Source: Bradyrhizobium sp. Y36 (GTDB lineage Bacteria > Pseudomonadota > Alphaproteobacteria > Rhizobiales > Xanthobacteraceae). From it: 64,000 nucleotides of DNA. Location of the stretch: contig NZ_NWTI01000004.1 in NCBI RefSeq assembly GCF_002531575.1, forward strand, positions 248,001 to 312,000, in the 5' to 3' direction. The notes beneath the pieces were generated by a model. It saw nothing but the letters and a program-made list of their open reading frames with translations. It searched no databases and was not told the origin of the DNA. Made by a program: the position numbers and the translations under genes. Positions 26,104-34,438 of the stretch are shown piece by piece; position 1 is the stretch's first letter; the number at the start of each line of letters is the position of its first letter.

Positions 26104-27343
26104 GCGCCTGACCATCGATCACGTCGGTCATCGCGGCGACGGCGTTTGCCTGACCACGGGCGATGCGCTCTACGTGCCCTACACGCTGGGCGGAGAGACC
26201 GTCGAGGTGGACCACGTCGTGGGTCATCATCCCGACCGTCGCAAGCTGCTCGCCGTGGAGGTTGCCAGCCCGGAACGCATCACACCGTTCTGTCCGCATT
26301 TCGGCGTCTGCGGCGGCTGCGCGATCCAGCATTGGGCGGCCGAGCCGTACCACGCCTGGAAACGCGGCATCGTGGTGGAGACGCTGGCGCAGGCCGGCAT
26401 CGATTGCGAGGTCGCGCCGCTGGTCGATGCCCATGGCGCCGGCCGCCGGCGCATCACCCTGCACGGCCGCTTCGGCACGCATGACATCCTCAAGGTCGGT
26501 TTCTCCGCGACGAGCTCGCACGACGTCATCCCCATCGATCGCTGCCCCATCCTCGATCCTGCGCTCGACGGCGCGCTCGATGCCGCCTGGGCGCTCGCCG
26601 AGCCGCTGACGTCGAAGATGCCGGTGACCAAGCCGCTCGACATCCAGGTCACCGCGACCGCCAACGGCCTCGATGTCGACGTGCGCGGCTCCGGACCGCT
26701 GCCGACGCCGCTGGTCACGGCGCTGTCGCGCGTCGCCGAGCAGCACCGCCTGGCGCGGCTGACGCGGCACGGCGAATTGGTGCTGCAACGCCTGCCCCCG
26801 ACGGTGAAGATGGGGCGCGCCGAGGTGACGCTGCCGCCGGGCTCGTTCCTGCAGGCGACCGTGGCGGGCGAAGAGACGCTGGCCGCGCTCGTCACCGAGC
26901 GCATCGGCAAGGCGAAGGAGGTTCTCGATCTCTTCTGCGGCGTCGGGCCGTTCGCGCTCAGGCTTGCCGAGAAGGCCCGTGTCACCGCTTACGACAGCGA
27001 TGCCGGTGCCGTCGCGGCGCTGGCGAAAGCCGCGCGCACGCCGGGCCTGAAGCCGATCAAGGCCGAGCCGCGCGACCTGTTCCGCCGCCCCCTGGTGCCG
27101 CCGGAGCTGCGCGATTTCGACGCCGTCGTGTTCGATCCGCCGCGGCAGGGCGCACAGGCGCAGGCCCTGAAGCTTGCCGCAAGCAAGGTGCCCGTCGTGA
27201 TCGCGGTGTCCTGTAACGTCGCCACTTTTGCCCGCGACGCTCGGCTCTTGATCGACGGCGGCTATCGGCTGGAGGTCGTCGTGCCGGTCGATCAATTCCG
27301 CCACACGCCGCATGTCGAGCTGGTGGCACGGTTCACGCGGTAG
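26096..27343 (+). CDS. TrmA/RumA-type RNA 5-methyluridine methyltransferase
   Basis: This is a 415-residue SAM-dependent uracil-5 methyltransferase for rRNA or tRNA. An N-terminal TRAM-like segment precedes a likely [4Fe-4S] cluster of Cys 66, 72 and 75 ([10 protein letters not shown]). The SAM domain has [11 protein letters not shown], the FDPPRQGA motif and the nucleophile Cys in [11 protein letters not shown] 26096 lies inside tlyA (overlap of 8 bp), so the start codon rests on the domain's normal N-terminus rather than on a strong ribosome site. It is probably of the RlmD/RlmC group; the exact U is not determined. Confidence 0.9.
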   Translation: MVERLTIDHVGHRGDGVCLTTGDALYVPYTLGGETVEVDHVVGHHPDRRKLLAVEVASPERITPFCPHFGVCGGCAIQHWAAEPYHAWKRGIVVETLAQAGIDCEVAPLVDAHGAGRRRITLHGRFGTHDILKVGFSATSSHDVIPIDRCPILDPALDGALDAAWALAEPLTSKMPVTKPLDIQVTATANGLDVDVRGSGPLPTPLVTALSRVAEQHRLARLTRHGELVLQRLPPTVKMGRAEVTLPPGSFLQATVAGEETLAALVTERIGKAKEVLDLFCGVGPFALRLAEKARVTAYDSDAGAVAALAKAARTPGLKPIKAEPRDLFRRPLVPPELRDFDAVVFDPPRQGAQAQALKLAASKVPVVIAVSCNVATFARDARLLIDGGYRLEVVVPVDQFRHTPHVELVARFTR

Positions 27344-27373
27344 AGCTCATAATCGGGCGTGCGTCCTCCAAGC

Positions 27374-27387
27374 TTGATGCCAGTCAA
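27374..27387. promoter_or_regulatory. FixK/FNR-type box, TTGATGCCAGTCAA
   Basis: TTGA-N6-TCAA lies 30 bp past the methyltransferase stop and is centred 67.5 nt upstream of the nitroreductase-like GTG start. An AT-rich stretch (GACTTAAA, 27405-27412) sits where a -10 would be. Confidence 0.55.
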
Positions 27388-27447
27388 TCGCGCCGCCGCC
27401 CGCTGACTTAAAAGCGTCCTGCGCAATTCAACGTGGAGCGGACTTTC

Positions 27448-28521
27448 GTGGTTGACCGACGCCAATTCATCGCGGCCGCGCTCGCACTTTCCGGGGCGGC
27501 GATCGACCCCGCTGCAGCTGCGGCCGTGACCTTCGACGCGGTCGTGGCGGCATCGCGCGCTCCCCTGCAGTCCGTGCCAAGGGATCGCGAGCTCGTGCGT
27601 TTTGCCACGCTCGCCGCCAACAGCCACAACACCCAGCCGTGGATCTTCTCGGCGCGCGGCAACGAGATCGCGATCGCACCCGATTTCACGCGCCGCTGTC
27701 CGGCCGTCGATCCCGACGACCATCACCTTTTCGTCAGTCTCGGCTGCGCCGCCGAGAACCTCATCCTTGCCGCGTCCACGCTGGGCTGGCGCGCCGACCC
27801 GGTCATCGACGGCGACAGGATCGTGATCGCGCTCGAGCAAGCGCCGGTCGCCGCATCGGCATTGGCGGCCGCGATTCCGGTCAGGCAATGCACGCGCGCG
27901 CCGTTTGACGGCAAGCCGGCCACGGCCGAGACCTTGCGCCGGCTCGAAGATGCCTGCCGCGAACCTGATGTCACCGCCATCCTGTTGACCGAACGCAACG
28001 CGATCGCCGGGATCACCGACTATGTGCTCGAAGGCAATTCGGCGCAAATGCGCGACAAGGCCTTCATGCGCGAGCTCGTGAGCTGGATTCGCTTCAACGA
28101 CGCGGAGGCGCTTGCGACCCTGGACGGGTTGTTCGCGCCCGCCTCGGGAAATCCCGCTTTGCCGTCGTGGCTGGCGCGGCCGCTGCTGAAGCTCTTCTTC
28201 ACCGAGAGCGGGGAAAACGAGAAGTATCGCCAGCAGCTCGCCAGCTCTTCTGGCGTCGTCGTGCTCGCGGCCGATCGCAGCGACAAGGCGCACTGGATTG
28301 CGGTCGGCCGCGCCTGCCAGCGTTTTGGTTTGCAGGCAACCGCACTCGGGCTGAAATATTCCTTCGTCAACCAGCCGGTCGAGGTGGCGGCGCTGAGGCC
28401 GCAATTTGCGGCCTCGCTCGGCCTTGGCGAGCGCCGACCCGACATCGTGATGCGTTTCGGAGCCGGCCCGGACCTGCCGAGATCGCCGCGGCGGCCGCCG
28501 GAAGCGGTGATGCGCTCCTAG
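27448..28521 (+). CDS. Acg-family nitroreductase-like flavoprotein, exported
   Basis: This 357-residue protein is a member of the FMN-binding nitroreductase superfamily of the Acg type. An N-terminal twin-arginine-like signal MVDRRQFIAAALALSG precedes the domain. The FMN motif NSHNTQPW is near residue 57, and a second half contains SWIRFNDAEAL. In mycobacteria Acg (Rv2032) is a hypoxia-induced DosR-regulon protein; enzymatic activity in this group is uncertain. GTG 27448 is supported by GGAGCGG upstream, whereas a further GTG at 27433 lacks a site. A FixK-like box is centred 67 nt upstream. The last 4 bp overlap the convergent gene. Confidence 0.8.
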   Translation: MVDRRQFIAAALALSGAAIDPAAAAAVTFDAVVAASRAPLQSVPRDRELVRFATLAANSHNTQPWIFSARGNEIAIAPDFTRRCPAVDPDDHHLFVSLGCAAENLILAASTLGWRADPVIDGDRIVIALEQAPVAASALAAAIPVRQCTRAPFDGKPATAETLRRLEDACREPDVTAILLTERNAIAGITDYVLEGNSAQMRDKAFMRELVSWIRFNDAEALATLDGLFAPASGNPALPSWLARPLLKLFFTESGENEKYRQQLASSSGVVVLAADRSDKAHWIAVGRACQRFGLQATALGLKYSFVNQPVEVAALRPQFAASLGLGERRPDIVMRFGAGPDLPRSPRRPPEAVMRS

Positions 28522-29159
28522 CGCCGAAGGCCGCTCAAGGCCGGCGACTCGCCGGGCAGCATGTTCGACCGGATGTCGCTGTCCATGCGGCCGGAGTCCT
28601 GCTGGATCACGCCGGCGCCGAACGACAGGCTGAGATTGGAGGTCGGCTTGAACTCGATGCCTGCAAATGCGCTGGTGCCGGGGGCCGTGCCAGACGTCAG
28701 CGGAGCAACCGAGCTGCCGATGCCGTTGCCGTATTTCAGCGTGTCGACACCGGCAAAGAACGTGACCGGCATGCCGCCCAGGCTTTTGGTGGTGTAGCCG
28801 AACTGCGTGCTGTCATAAGAGAGCGCGCTGAAATTGTTGGCAAGTCCGGCCTGATTGAATCCGGCCTGACTGAGGCCGCTCCAATTGAGATTACCGCGCT
28901 GGCTGCCGACAAAGAAGCCGTTGGCGAAATTGGTACGCCCGCCGACCTCGTCGGCATTGAAGCTCGAAAAACTGCCGTAAGGATCGGAGCTCTGGCCATC
29001 GCTGCCGCCAAAGCCGAACGGCCCGCCGGGGATGAAGTATCTCAGCGGCGCAACCTGAGCATCGGCGGGCGCTGCGCCGAGGCCGAGCACGGCAAGGAGA
29101 GCTGCGAGACCGCATGAAGCTGCAAGGCGGGACATTCGGACGACCTTCGAAAACCGCAC
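28518..29159 (-). CDS. Exported protein of outer-membrane type, unknown function
   Basis: This 213-residue protein has a signal peptide (RLAASCGLAALLAVLGLGAAPADAQ) and a Gly/Ser/Asn-rich mature part. The C-terminal part (FGYTTKSLGGMPVTFFAGV and FAGIEFKPTSNLSLSFGAG) alternates as in beta-strands of an outer-membrane barrel, though it is short. I chose GTG 29159 because AGGAGGG lies eight bases upstream, a strong site; ATG at 29135 is the alternative. The stop overlaps the convergent nitroreductase gene. I do not recognise a family with confidence. Confidence 0.6.
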   Translation of the reverse strand: MRFSKVVRMSRLAASCGLAALLAVLGLGAAPADAQVAPLRYFIPGGPFGFGGSDGQSSDPYGSFSSFNADEVGGRTNFANGFFVGSQRGNLNWSGLSQAGFNQAGLANNFSALSYDSTQFGYTTKSLGGMPVTFFAGVDTLKYGNGIGSSVAPLTSGTAPGTSAFAGIEFKPTSNLSLSFGAGVIQQDSGRMDSDIRSNMLPGESPALSGLRR

Positions 29160-29212
29160 AAATCATACCCTCCTGGAAGGAGGAATGCCAGCGAGGCTGC
29201 GCCGACGGCGTC

Positions 29213-29596
29213 TCAGCCGGGTTCCGGGATACCCATGCCGAAGGTGAGCTGATTGCCGTCGGCATCGACGACGTCGAAATCGCGCATGCCGTAATCGCGG
29301 TCCTCCGGCCGGTTGATGGGCCTTGCGCCGCGTCCCGTCATCTCGGCATAGATCCGGTCGACGTCGTTTACGAAAATGCAGAGACCGCCTTGTCCGGGCA
29401 TCCGTTTCGTCGCACGCGCCGCCAGCAGATGCAGCGCGACCTCATCGCGGCAAAGGCAGGCATAGGACGGAGGCTCGCCGTATTCGAAGGTGACCTCGAA
29501 CCCGATCACGTCGCGGTAATAGGCGAGGCTCGCGGCGATGTCGGAGACGACGAAAACGGTGGCGCAGCCGGCCAGCATCGGATGTTCGTCGGCCAT
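29213..29596 (-). CDS. VOC family protein (glyoxalase/bleomycin-resistance superfamily)
   Basis: This 127-residue single-module VOC protein contains SLAYYRDVIGFEVTFEYGEPPSYACL and the C-terminal GMRDFDVVDADGNQLTFGMG. Members bind small molecules or metal for isomerase, glyoxalase or antibiotic-sequestering roles. The conserved Glu at the end of the domain is replaced by a Gln (NQLTF), as in several non-catalytic relatives. ATG 29596 has GGAGAG upstream. It shares no obvious operon with neighbours, and its substrate is unknown. Confidence 0.78.
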   Translation of the reverse strand: MADEHPMLAGCATVFVVSDIAASLAYYRDVIGFEVTFEYGEPPSYACLCRDEVALHLLAARATKRMPGQGGLCIFVNDVDRIYAEMTGRGARPINRPEDRDYGMRDFDVVDADGNQLTFGMGIPEPG

Positions 29597-29639
29597 CTGT
29601 TCTCTCCGTCGCGAGCAATCGCTCCCGCGCAGTCTAGCA

Positions 29640-29819
29640 TGCGCGGGCGAGGTCTTGCACGGGTCGCACCGCAACGTCATCTGGTCGTCGCCCAAGGCGG
29701 CGCGAGTGCTGTTCGCGCTCAACGACCGCTATCTGATCAACGAAAAGGGCGCGCTCCAGGAAGCCGCGCTCCTGCCGCTCACGATCCCGCATCTGGTGAA
29801 GCGGGCGCCGACGCGGTGA
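29640..29819 (+). pseudogene. Possible remnant of a larger gene
   Basis: The plus frame (in part antisense to the upstream end of the VOC gene) reads SSPKAARVLFALNDRYLINEKGAL, a conserved-looking tail with codon usage like a real gene, ending in TGA at 29817-29819. No proper start or N-terminal domain is present. It resembles the C-terminus of a nucleotidyltransferase-type protein, as I remember it, so it may be a decayed fragment. Confidence is low. Confidence 0.3.
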
Positions 29820-29846
29820 TGAAACACCGGGCAGAGGCCGGCGCGT

Positions 29847-30485
29847 TCAGGCGGTCCTGTCCACCGAGGACGACGAATCCGCCGGCGGATATTTCGTCAC
29901 GGGCACCACGAAGGATTTGGTGCCGACCTGATAGATGATCTTGCCGTTCTGCCCGTCATCGGTCGCGATTTGCGCCTGGCCGAACATGATGACGTTCTTG
30001 TAGACGTAGCCGGTGCCCTGGCGGGTGACGCCGTCGGTGGTGACGCTGACCTGCGCTTCCTTGCCGTTGACGGCCAGGACCTTGAAGCTCGCGCTCTTGC
30101 CGTTGTCGCTGGAATAGCCGCCCCAGCTTCCCATAAGACGGCTGTCGGAAGCCGGCGGGGCCTGCTTTTCGAGGTTCGCGGTCTGCTTGCCGGCGCCGCC
30201 GAAGGAGAACAGCATCACCATGTTCTTGCCGTCCTTGGTGCCGACCGTGACCCCGCCAAACGTGATGAGCGTGCCCTGGACCTCGGCAAAGCCGCGCTCG
30301 GTGTGCCCGTTATGGGTGTACTCGACCTGCGCCCGGGCACCGCGGATGTTCACGACCTTGAAGCCGACGGGCTGGTTGCCGTTGCCCACCCAATTGCCCT
30401 TCCAGTCGCCGATCAAAGCGCTCTGGTGATACAGGCGCTCGTTGGCTGGCGAAATCTGACTGGTGCTCGATGAGACGATGGCCAT
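29847..30485 (-). CDS. Protein of two internal repeats, unknown function
   Basis: This 212-residue protein has two related modules of about 75 residues: one from IGDWKGNWVGNGNQPVGF to the glycine-rich end GTKDGKNMVMLF, the other from LMGSWGGYSSDNGKSASF to VTTDGVTRQGTGYVYKN. Both start with G(D/S)W and share GFKV/SFKV and TR/TERGFA/GTGY spacing, so a duplication is likely. There is no signal peptide. ATG 30485 is chosen over an upstream TTG at 30512; neither has a strong ribosome site. I do not recognise a named family. Confidence 0.6.
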   Translation of the reverse strand: MAIVSSSTSQISPANERLYHQSALIGDWKGNWVGNGNQPVGFKVVNIRGARAQVEYTHNGHTERGFAEVQGTLITFGGVTVGTKDGKNMVMLFSFGGAGKQTANLEKQAPPASDSRLMGSWGGYSSDNGKSASFKVLAVNGKEAQVSVTTDGVTRQGTGYVYKNVIMFGQAQIATDDGQNGKIIYQVGTKSFVVPVTKYPPADSSSSVDRTA

Positions 30486-30705
30486 TGGATTGCTCGGGGA
30501 CGGGCCTGACAACCCGTTTTCGTCCGCTTCGGCAATGTCAGGATGCCGAGCGGAAACGAACAGAAACCATGCGATTAGGGCCCCGCGCCGGTTAACGAGC
30601 GGTTAAGTTCAGGCATCGCCGGGGCGGGCAAAAGGTCTCAGCCGGCACGGGAACATTGGGCCTGATCGCTTCAGGCCGCCTCCCCGCCTGTTCCGGATCC
30701 GGCTT

Positions 30706-31569
30706 CTAGCGCCCCCAGCGATCCGACCAGATCTTCTCGCCGATCAGGCAATTGACGCGCGGCTCCTTGTCGGCGACGCGCACCACCGGACGCTCGGGCG
30801 TGCGACCGGCGACCTCCATCAGCAGCTTGGTGCGGATCGCCTCCTTGAACTTGTCGCGATCCTTGATCGTGATGACGAAGGAGCCGGGACCGCCGACGAC
30901 GCAGTCCTCGTAGTAGAGATCGAGATTGTCGATATCCATGGTCGAATAGGACGGCTCCTTGACCATGATCGGCAGGCCGTTGATGACGATGCCCTTCTCC
31001 AGCGCGGCATCGCGCGCCACGGTGACCGGCCCACCATTGTTGTTGGGGCCGTCGCCGGAAATGTCGATGACGCGGCGCAAGCCCCGATAGGGATCCTCGT
31101 CGAACAGCGGCATCGCGAACATGATCGCGCCGGAGATCGAGGTGCGCGAGGCGCGCCGGATCGGCGTCTTCATGATCTCGGCGGCGACCGCATCGGCCGT
31201 CTCCGGGCCGTCGACCAGCCGCCAGGGAATGATGACCTTCTGATCGCTCGAGGCGGCCCACTCGAAATAGGTCACCGCGATCCGGCCGTTCGGGCCGAGC
31301 TTCAGCGCCTGGAGAAACTCCTTCGACTGGATCGCCTGCGCATAGCCTTCGCGCTGGATCGCGAGTTCGTCCATGTCCATGGAATAGGAGACGTCCACCG
31401 CGAGGATCAACTCGACGTCGACCGTCTGCGCGTCTCTGTCGGCCGCAAGCCGCTGCGGTTGCGTTTTGGGCGGCTCGAATTTCGGCCCCGGTGCCGCGAT
31501 GCCCGCGACGTCCCCTCCGGCGAACATGCCGGCAACCAGTACAGCCCCGATCGAGAACAGCAAGCGCAT
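30706..31569 (-). CDS. DUF1194 (von Willebrand A-like) exported protein
   Basis: This 287-residue protein has a signal peptide (MRLLFSIGAVLVAGMFAGG) and a vWA-type domain with the metal-site motif DVSYSMD near residues 59-65, matching the DUF1194 family. Family members are periplasmic or lipoprotein-like and widespread in alphaproteobacteria, with unknown roles. ATG 31569 has GGGAGGC upstream. It lies alone on the minus strand before the fluoride-responsive operon on the plus strand. Confidence 0.85.
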   Translation of the reverse strand: MRLLFSIGAVLVAGMFAGGDVAGIAAPGPKFEPPKTQPQRLAADRDAQTVDVELILAVDVSYSMDMDELAIQREGYAQAIQSKEFLQALKLGPNGRIAVTYFEWAASSDQKVIIPWRLVDGPETADAVAAEIMKTPIRRASRTSISGAIMFAMPLFDEDPYRGLRRVIDISGDGPNNNGGPVTVARDAALEKGIVINGLPIMVKEPSYSTMDIDNLDLYYEDCVVGGPGSFVITIKDRDKFKEAIRTKLLMEVAGRTPERPVVRVADKEPRVNCLIGEKIWSDRWGR

Positions 31570-31837
31570 CGCAGCCTCCCGTCGTATGACGTGATGGTGA
31601 CATGCAATCGCCTTGCCGCAAAGCGCGAAGATCGCTTGTGCTTCACATTCGAGTTAGGAATCTGCGGGTTCGGCGTGCACGCGCTTTGCGCAAAGCTGCC
31701 GCCATATGGCCGCGCTCGCGCCGCCGGAACGCGCTCGCACCATCGGGTTCACGATGCGCGATGTGGGAGCGACGCGTCACGGGACAGAGCCCCCGCCACT
31801 TGTCCAGCCCGATTTCCGTGCTAGGTTGGCCGCACAG
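31570..31837. other. Intergenic region before the fluoride riboswitch
   Basis: No supported gene is found. It should contain the promoter for the fluoride operon. The only conspicuous sequence is the perfect palindrome GCTTTGCGCAAAGC (31683-31696). I could not fix a -35/-10 pair. Confidence 0.4.
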
Positions 31838-31902
31838 ATGGGGATGGAGTCCCCCGATAACCGCCCGGCGGCCTCTGACCGTAGTGGGCTGATGACTTCT
31901 GC
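31838..31902 (+). ncRNA. Fluoride riboswitch (crcB motif)
   Basis: The segment follows the crcB RNA pattern: G-rich left arm and GATGGAGTCCCC with closing CCCC (31840-31854), then ATAACCGC (31857-31864), a stem GCCC/GGGC (31863-31866 and 31886-31889), and the conserved TGATGACTTCTGC (31890-31902). Two CrcB-type fluoride channel genes follow, which supports the identification. Fluoride binding should stabilise the aptamer and favour read-through at the downstream terminator. Confidence 0.88.
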
Positions 31903-31950
31903 TTGAGGAGGGGCAATCTTTGAGCCTCTGCCTTCGGCGGGAGCATGGAC

Positions 31951-31976
31951 AAACCCGCCGGTGGCGGGTTTTTTGT
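31951..31976 (+). terminator. Intrinsic terminator of the fluoride riboswitch (expression platform)
   Basis: AAACCCGCC-GGT-GGCGGGTTT followed by TTT forms a strong stem with a T-rich tail, 48 bases after the aptamer. The sequence CGGCGGG at 31935-31941 can pair with CCCGCCG in the terminator's left arm as an anti-terminator. It stops transcription 24 bases before the MFS gene. Confidence 0.8.
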
Positions 31977-31999
31977 TGTCTGGCGACAAAGGCGAAGAC

Positions 32000-33211
32000 G
32001 TGACGACGACGACACCGAATACTGCACGCAGCGCGCTGCCCAGGGGGATCTGGGTGCTGGGCTTCGTCTCGATGCTGATGGACGTCTCCTCCGAGATGAT
32101 CCACGCGCTGCTGCCGGTCTATCTCGTCACCGTGCTCGGCGCTTCGACGCTGACTGTCGGCTTCATCGAAGGTATGGCGGAAGCGACGGCCTCGATCACC
32201 AAGATCTTCTCCGGCGCGCTGTCGGACTGGCTCGGCCGGCGCAAGCTGCTCGCCGCCCTCGGCTATGGCCTTGCCGCCTTCACCAAGCCGCTGTTCCCGC
32301 TCGCACCCAGCGTCGGATGGCTGGTGGCGGCGCGCTTCGTCGATCGCGTCGGCAAGGGCATCCGCGGCGCGCCGCGCGATGCGCTGATCGCCGATATCGC
32401 GCCCGTCGGCCTGCGCGGGGCGAGCTTCGGCCTGCGGCAGTCGCTCGACACCATCGGCGCCTTCGTCGGGCCGCTGATGGCGATCGGCCTGATGTGGTTG
32501 ACGGCGGACAATTTCGCCCTCGTGTTCTGGTTCGCCGTGCTGCCGGCCTTCCTGTCCTTCGGCCTGATTACGTTCGCCGTGAGCGAGCCGGATCCGGACC
32601 CGGGCCGGGAGCCCGCCAAGAACCCGCTCAATCTCGCCGCGATGCGCCAGCTCGGCGCGGTCTATTGGCGCGTCGTCGCCGTGGGCGTCGTCTTCACGCT
32701 CGCGCGCTTCAGCGAAGCGTTCCTGATCCTGCGCGCACAGAACATCGGCCTCAATGCGATGTGGGTGCCGGCGGTGCTGGTGCTGATGAACATCGTCTAC
32801 GCGCTCTCCGCCTATCCGGCCGGCGTGCTCTCGGACCGCATCAACCGGACCGGCCTGCTCGCGCTCGGCCTCGTTTTCCTCGCTGGCGCTGAACTTGCGC
32901 TCGCGCTGCTGCCGAGTCTCGGAGGCCTTGCTCTCGGCGTCGTGCTATGGGGGCTGCACATGGGACTGACGCAGGGCCTGCTCTCGGCCCTCGTCGCCGA
33001 CGCCGCACCGCCCAGCCTGCGCGGCACCGCGTTCGGCTATTTCAACCTGTTCACCGGCCTTGCCCTGCTGGCCGCGAGCGTGATCGCGGGCGCGCTGTGG
33101 GACGCCTATGGTCCGGCCGGAACGTTCCTCGCGGGGCTCGGCTTCGCCCTGGTTTCACTGCTGGGGCTGCTCGCCATCGGCAATGGACTGGCCACGGAGG
33201 ACAAACGATGA
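32000..33211 (+). CDS. MFS transporter of the fluoride operon
   Basis: This 403-residue inner-membrane protein has 12 hydrophobic segments, an MFS loop SDWLGRRKLLAALGY and RVGKGIRGAPRDALIAD. It lies directly behind the fluoride riboswitch terminator and before two CrcB genes, so it likely helps to relieve fluoride or a linked stress, for example by exporting an inhibitor; the substrate is not proven. I prefer GTG 32000 (AAGGCG upstream), because the frame from 31961 runs through the terminator stem. Confidence 0.83.
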   Translation: MTTTTPNTARSALPRGIWVLGFVSMLMDVSSEMIHALLPVYLVTVLGASTLTVGFIEGMAEATASITKIFSGALSDWLGRRKLLAALGYGLAAFTKPLFPLAPSVGWLVAARFVDRVGKGIRGAPRDALIADIAPVGLRGASFGLRQSLDTIGAFVGPLMAIGLMWLTADNFALVFWFAVLPAFLSFGLITFAVSEPDPDPGREPAKNPLNLAAMRQLGAVYWRVVAVGVVFTLARFSEAFLILRAQNIGLNAMWVPAVLVLMNIVYALSAYPAGVLSDRINRTGLLALGLVFLAGAELALALLPSLGGLALGVVLWGLHMGLTQGLLSALVADAAPPSLRGTAFGYFNLFTGLALLAASVIAGALWDAYGPAGTFLAGLGFALVSLLGLLAIGNGLATEDKR

Positions 33212-33227
33212 CGGAGGACGCTTCATC

Positions 33228-33617
33228 GTGCTGAGCGGGGCAATCGCAATCATGATCGGCAGCGTCCTCGGCGGCTGCGCGCGCTACTTCGTCTCCGGCG
33301 CGATCGCGCGGCGGCTGGGCGAGACGTTTCCGTGGGGCACCATGACCATCAACGTCACCGGCGCCTTCCTGATCGGCATTTTCGGCGCGCTGGCAACCCA
33401 TCCCGGCTCGGCCTTCGCCGCGCCCGATCCATGGCTGTTCGCCGTAACAGGCTTTCTCGGCTGCTACACCACGGTGTCCTCGTTCAGCCTGCAGACGCTG
33501 ACGCTCGCGCGCAGCGGCGAGCCGATGCATGCGTTCGGCAACGTCGTTCTCTCGGTCGGGCTGTGCCTTGCCGCCGTCAGTTGCGGTTTCCTCCTTGCGG
33601 ACAGTCTTGGAGGCTAG
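33228..33617 (+). CDS. crcB: Fluoride channel CrcB/Fluc (first copy)
   Basis: This 129-residue membrane protein has four hydrophobic helices and belongs to the Fluc channel family, which exports F- down its gradient. It shows INVTG in helix 2 (conserved Asn) and GCYTTVSSFSLQT (the TTFS-type pore motif, degenerate in Ser positions). It starts at GTG 33228 with GGAGG upstream, 17 bp after the MFS stop. Most bacteria have one Fluc homodimer; adjacent pairs probably form a heterodimer. Confidence 0.9.
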   Translation: MLSGAIAIMIGSVLGGCARYFVSGAIARRLGETFPWGTMTINVTGAFLIGIFGALATHPGSAFAAPDPWLFAVTGFLGCYTTVSSFSLQTLTLARSGEPMHAFGNVVLSVGLCLAAVSCGFLLADSLGG

Positions 33618-33623
33618 CGTGCG

Positions 33624-34049
33624 ATGAACTCCCCATCCTCCGAGCGCTGGCGCAGTGCGACGCTCTATGCCTGGGTTGCCGCGGGCAGCATCGTCGGCGG
33701 ACTGACGCGCTATCTGGTCGGGCTCGCGCTCGACACCGGACCGGGCTTTCCCTTCGCCACCCTGTTCATCAACGCGACGGGCTCGCTGATCATCGGCTTC
33801 TACGCGACGCTGACCGGTCCCGACGGCCGCATGCTGGCACGGCCCGAGCACCGGCAGTTCATCATGACCGGGTTCTGCGGCGGCTACACCACCTTTTCGA
33901 CCTTCAGCCTCGAGACCTTCCGCCTGTTCCACGGCGGCATGAAATACACCGCGCTCGCCTACATCGCCGCATCCGTGATCTGCTGGCTGGTGTCGGTATG
34001 GATCGGCCATATGATGGCGAGCCGCTACAACCGCTTGACAAGGAGCTGA
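33624..34049 (+). CDS. crcB: Fluoride channel CrcB/Fluc (second copy)
   Basis: This 141-residue Fluc family protein has four helices, INATGS in helix 2 and GGYTTFSTFSLET in helix 3. It follows the first copy by 6 bp. Its N-terminus is longer (about 15 polar residues before helix 1). The two copies differ clearly in sequence, so they are not a recent duplication, and together they probably make the channel under control of the fluoride riboswitch. Confidence 0.9.
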   Translation: MNSPSSERWRSATLYAWVAAGSIVGGLTRYLVGLALDTGPGFPFATLFINATGSLIIGFYATLTGPDGRMLARPEHRQFIMTGFCGGYTTFSTFSLETFRLFHGGMKYTALAYIAASVICWLVSVWIGHMMASRYNRLTRS

Positions 34050-34051
34050 GC

Positions 34052-34393
34052 ATGCAAATTCCCAATCAGGCAGTTTCGCTCCGGATCTTCATCGGCGAGA
34101 GCGATCATTTCGACGGCAAACCGCTCTACGAGGCAATCGTGACGAAGGCGCGCGAGCTGCATCTCGCCGGCGCCACCGTGCTGCGCGGTCCCATGGGCTT
34201 CGGCAAGTCGAGCCGGCTGCACACCTCCAAGATCCTGCGGCTTTCGGAGGATCTGCCGCTGCTGATCGAGATCGTCGACAGCGAGGACAACATCAATGCA
34301 TTCCTGCCCATCCTCGACGGCATGATATCGAGCGGGCTGATCACCTTGGAGAAGGTGCAGGTTCTGCAATATGGTGCGAAGGCTACGAGCTGA
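34052..34393 (+). CDS. DUF190 family protein
   Basis: This 113-residue soluble protein has the DUF190 pattern: LRIFIGESDHFDGKPLYEAIV, RGPMGFGKSSRLHT and LPLLIEIVDSEDNINAFLP. DUF190 proteins resemble GlnB-like ligand-binding proteins and often lie beside crcB genes. ATG 34052 has AAGGAG at ideal spacing and is two bases after the second crcB. Its role in fluoride resistance is unknown; a regulatory role for the channel is possible. Confidence 0.87.
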   Translation: MQIPNQAVSLRIFIGESDHFDGKPLYEAIVTKARELHLAGATVLRGPMGFGKSSRLHTSKILRLSEDLPLLIEIVDSEDNINAFLPILDGMISSGLITLEKVQVLQYGAKATS

Positions 34394-34438
34394 TCGCTCC
34401 CGGCGGGGAACCCGCGCCCGCCGCGTCCAGGAGGCGGA

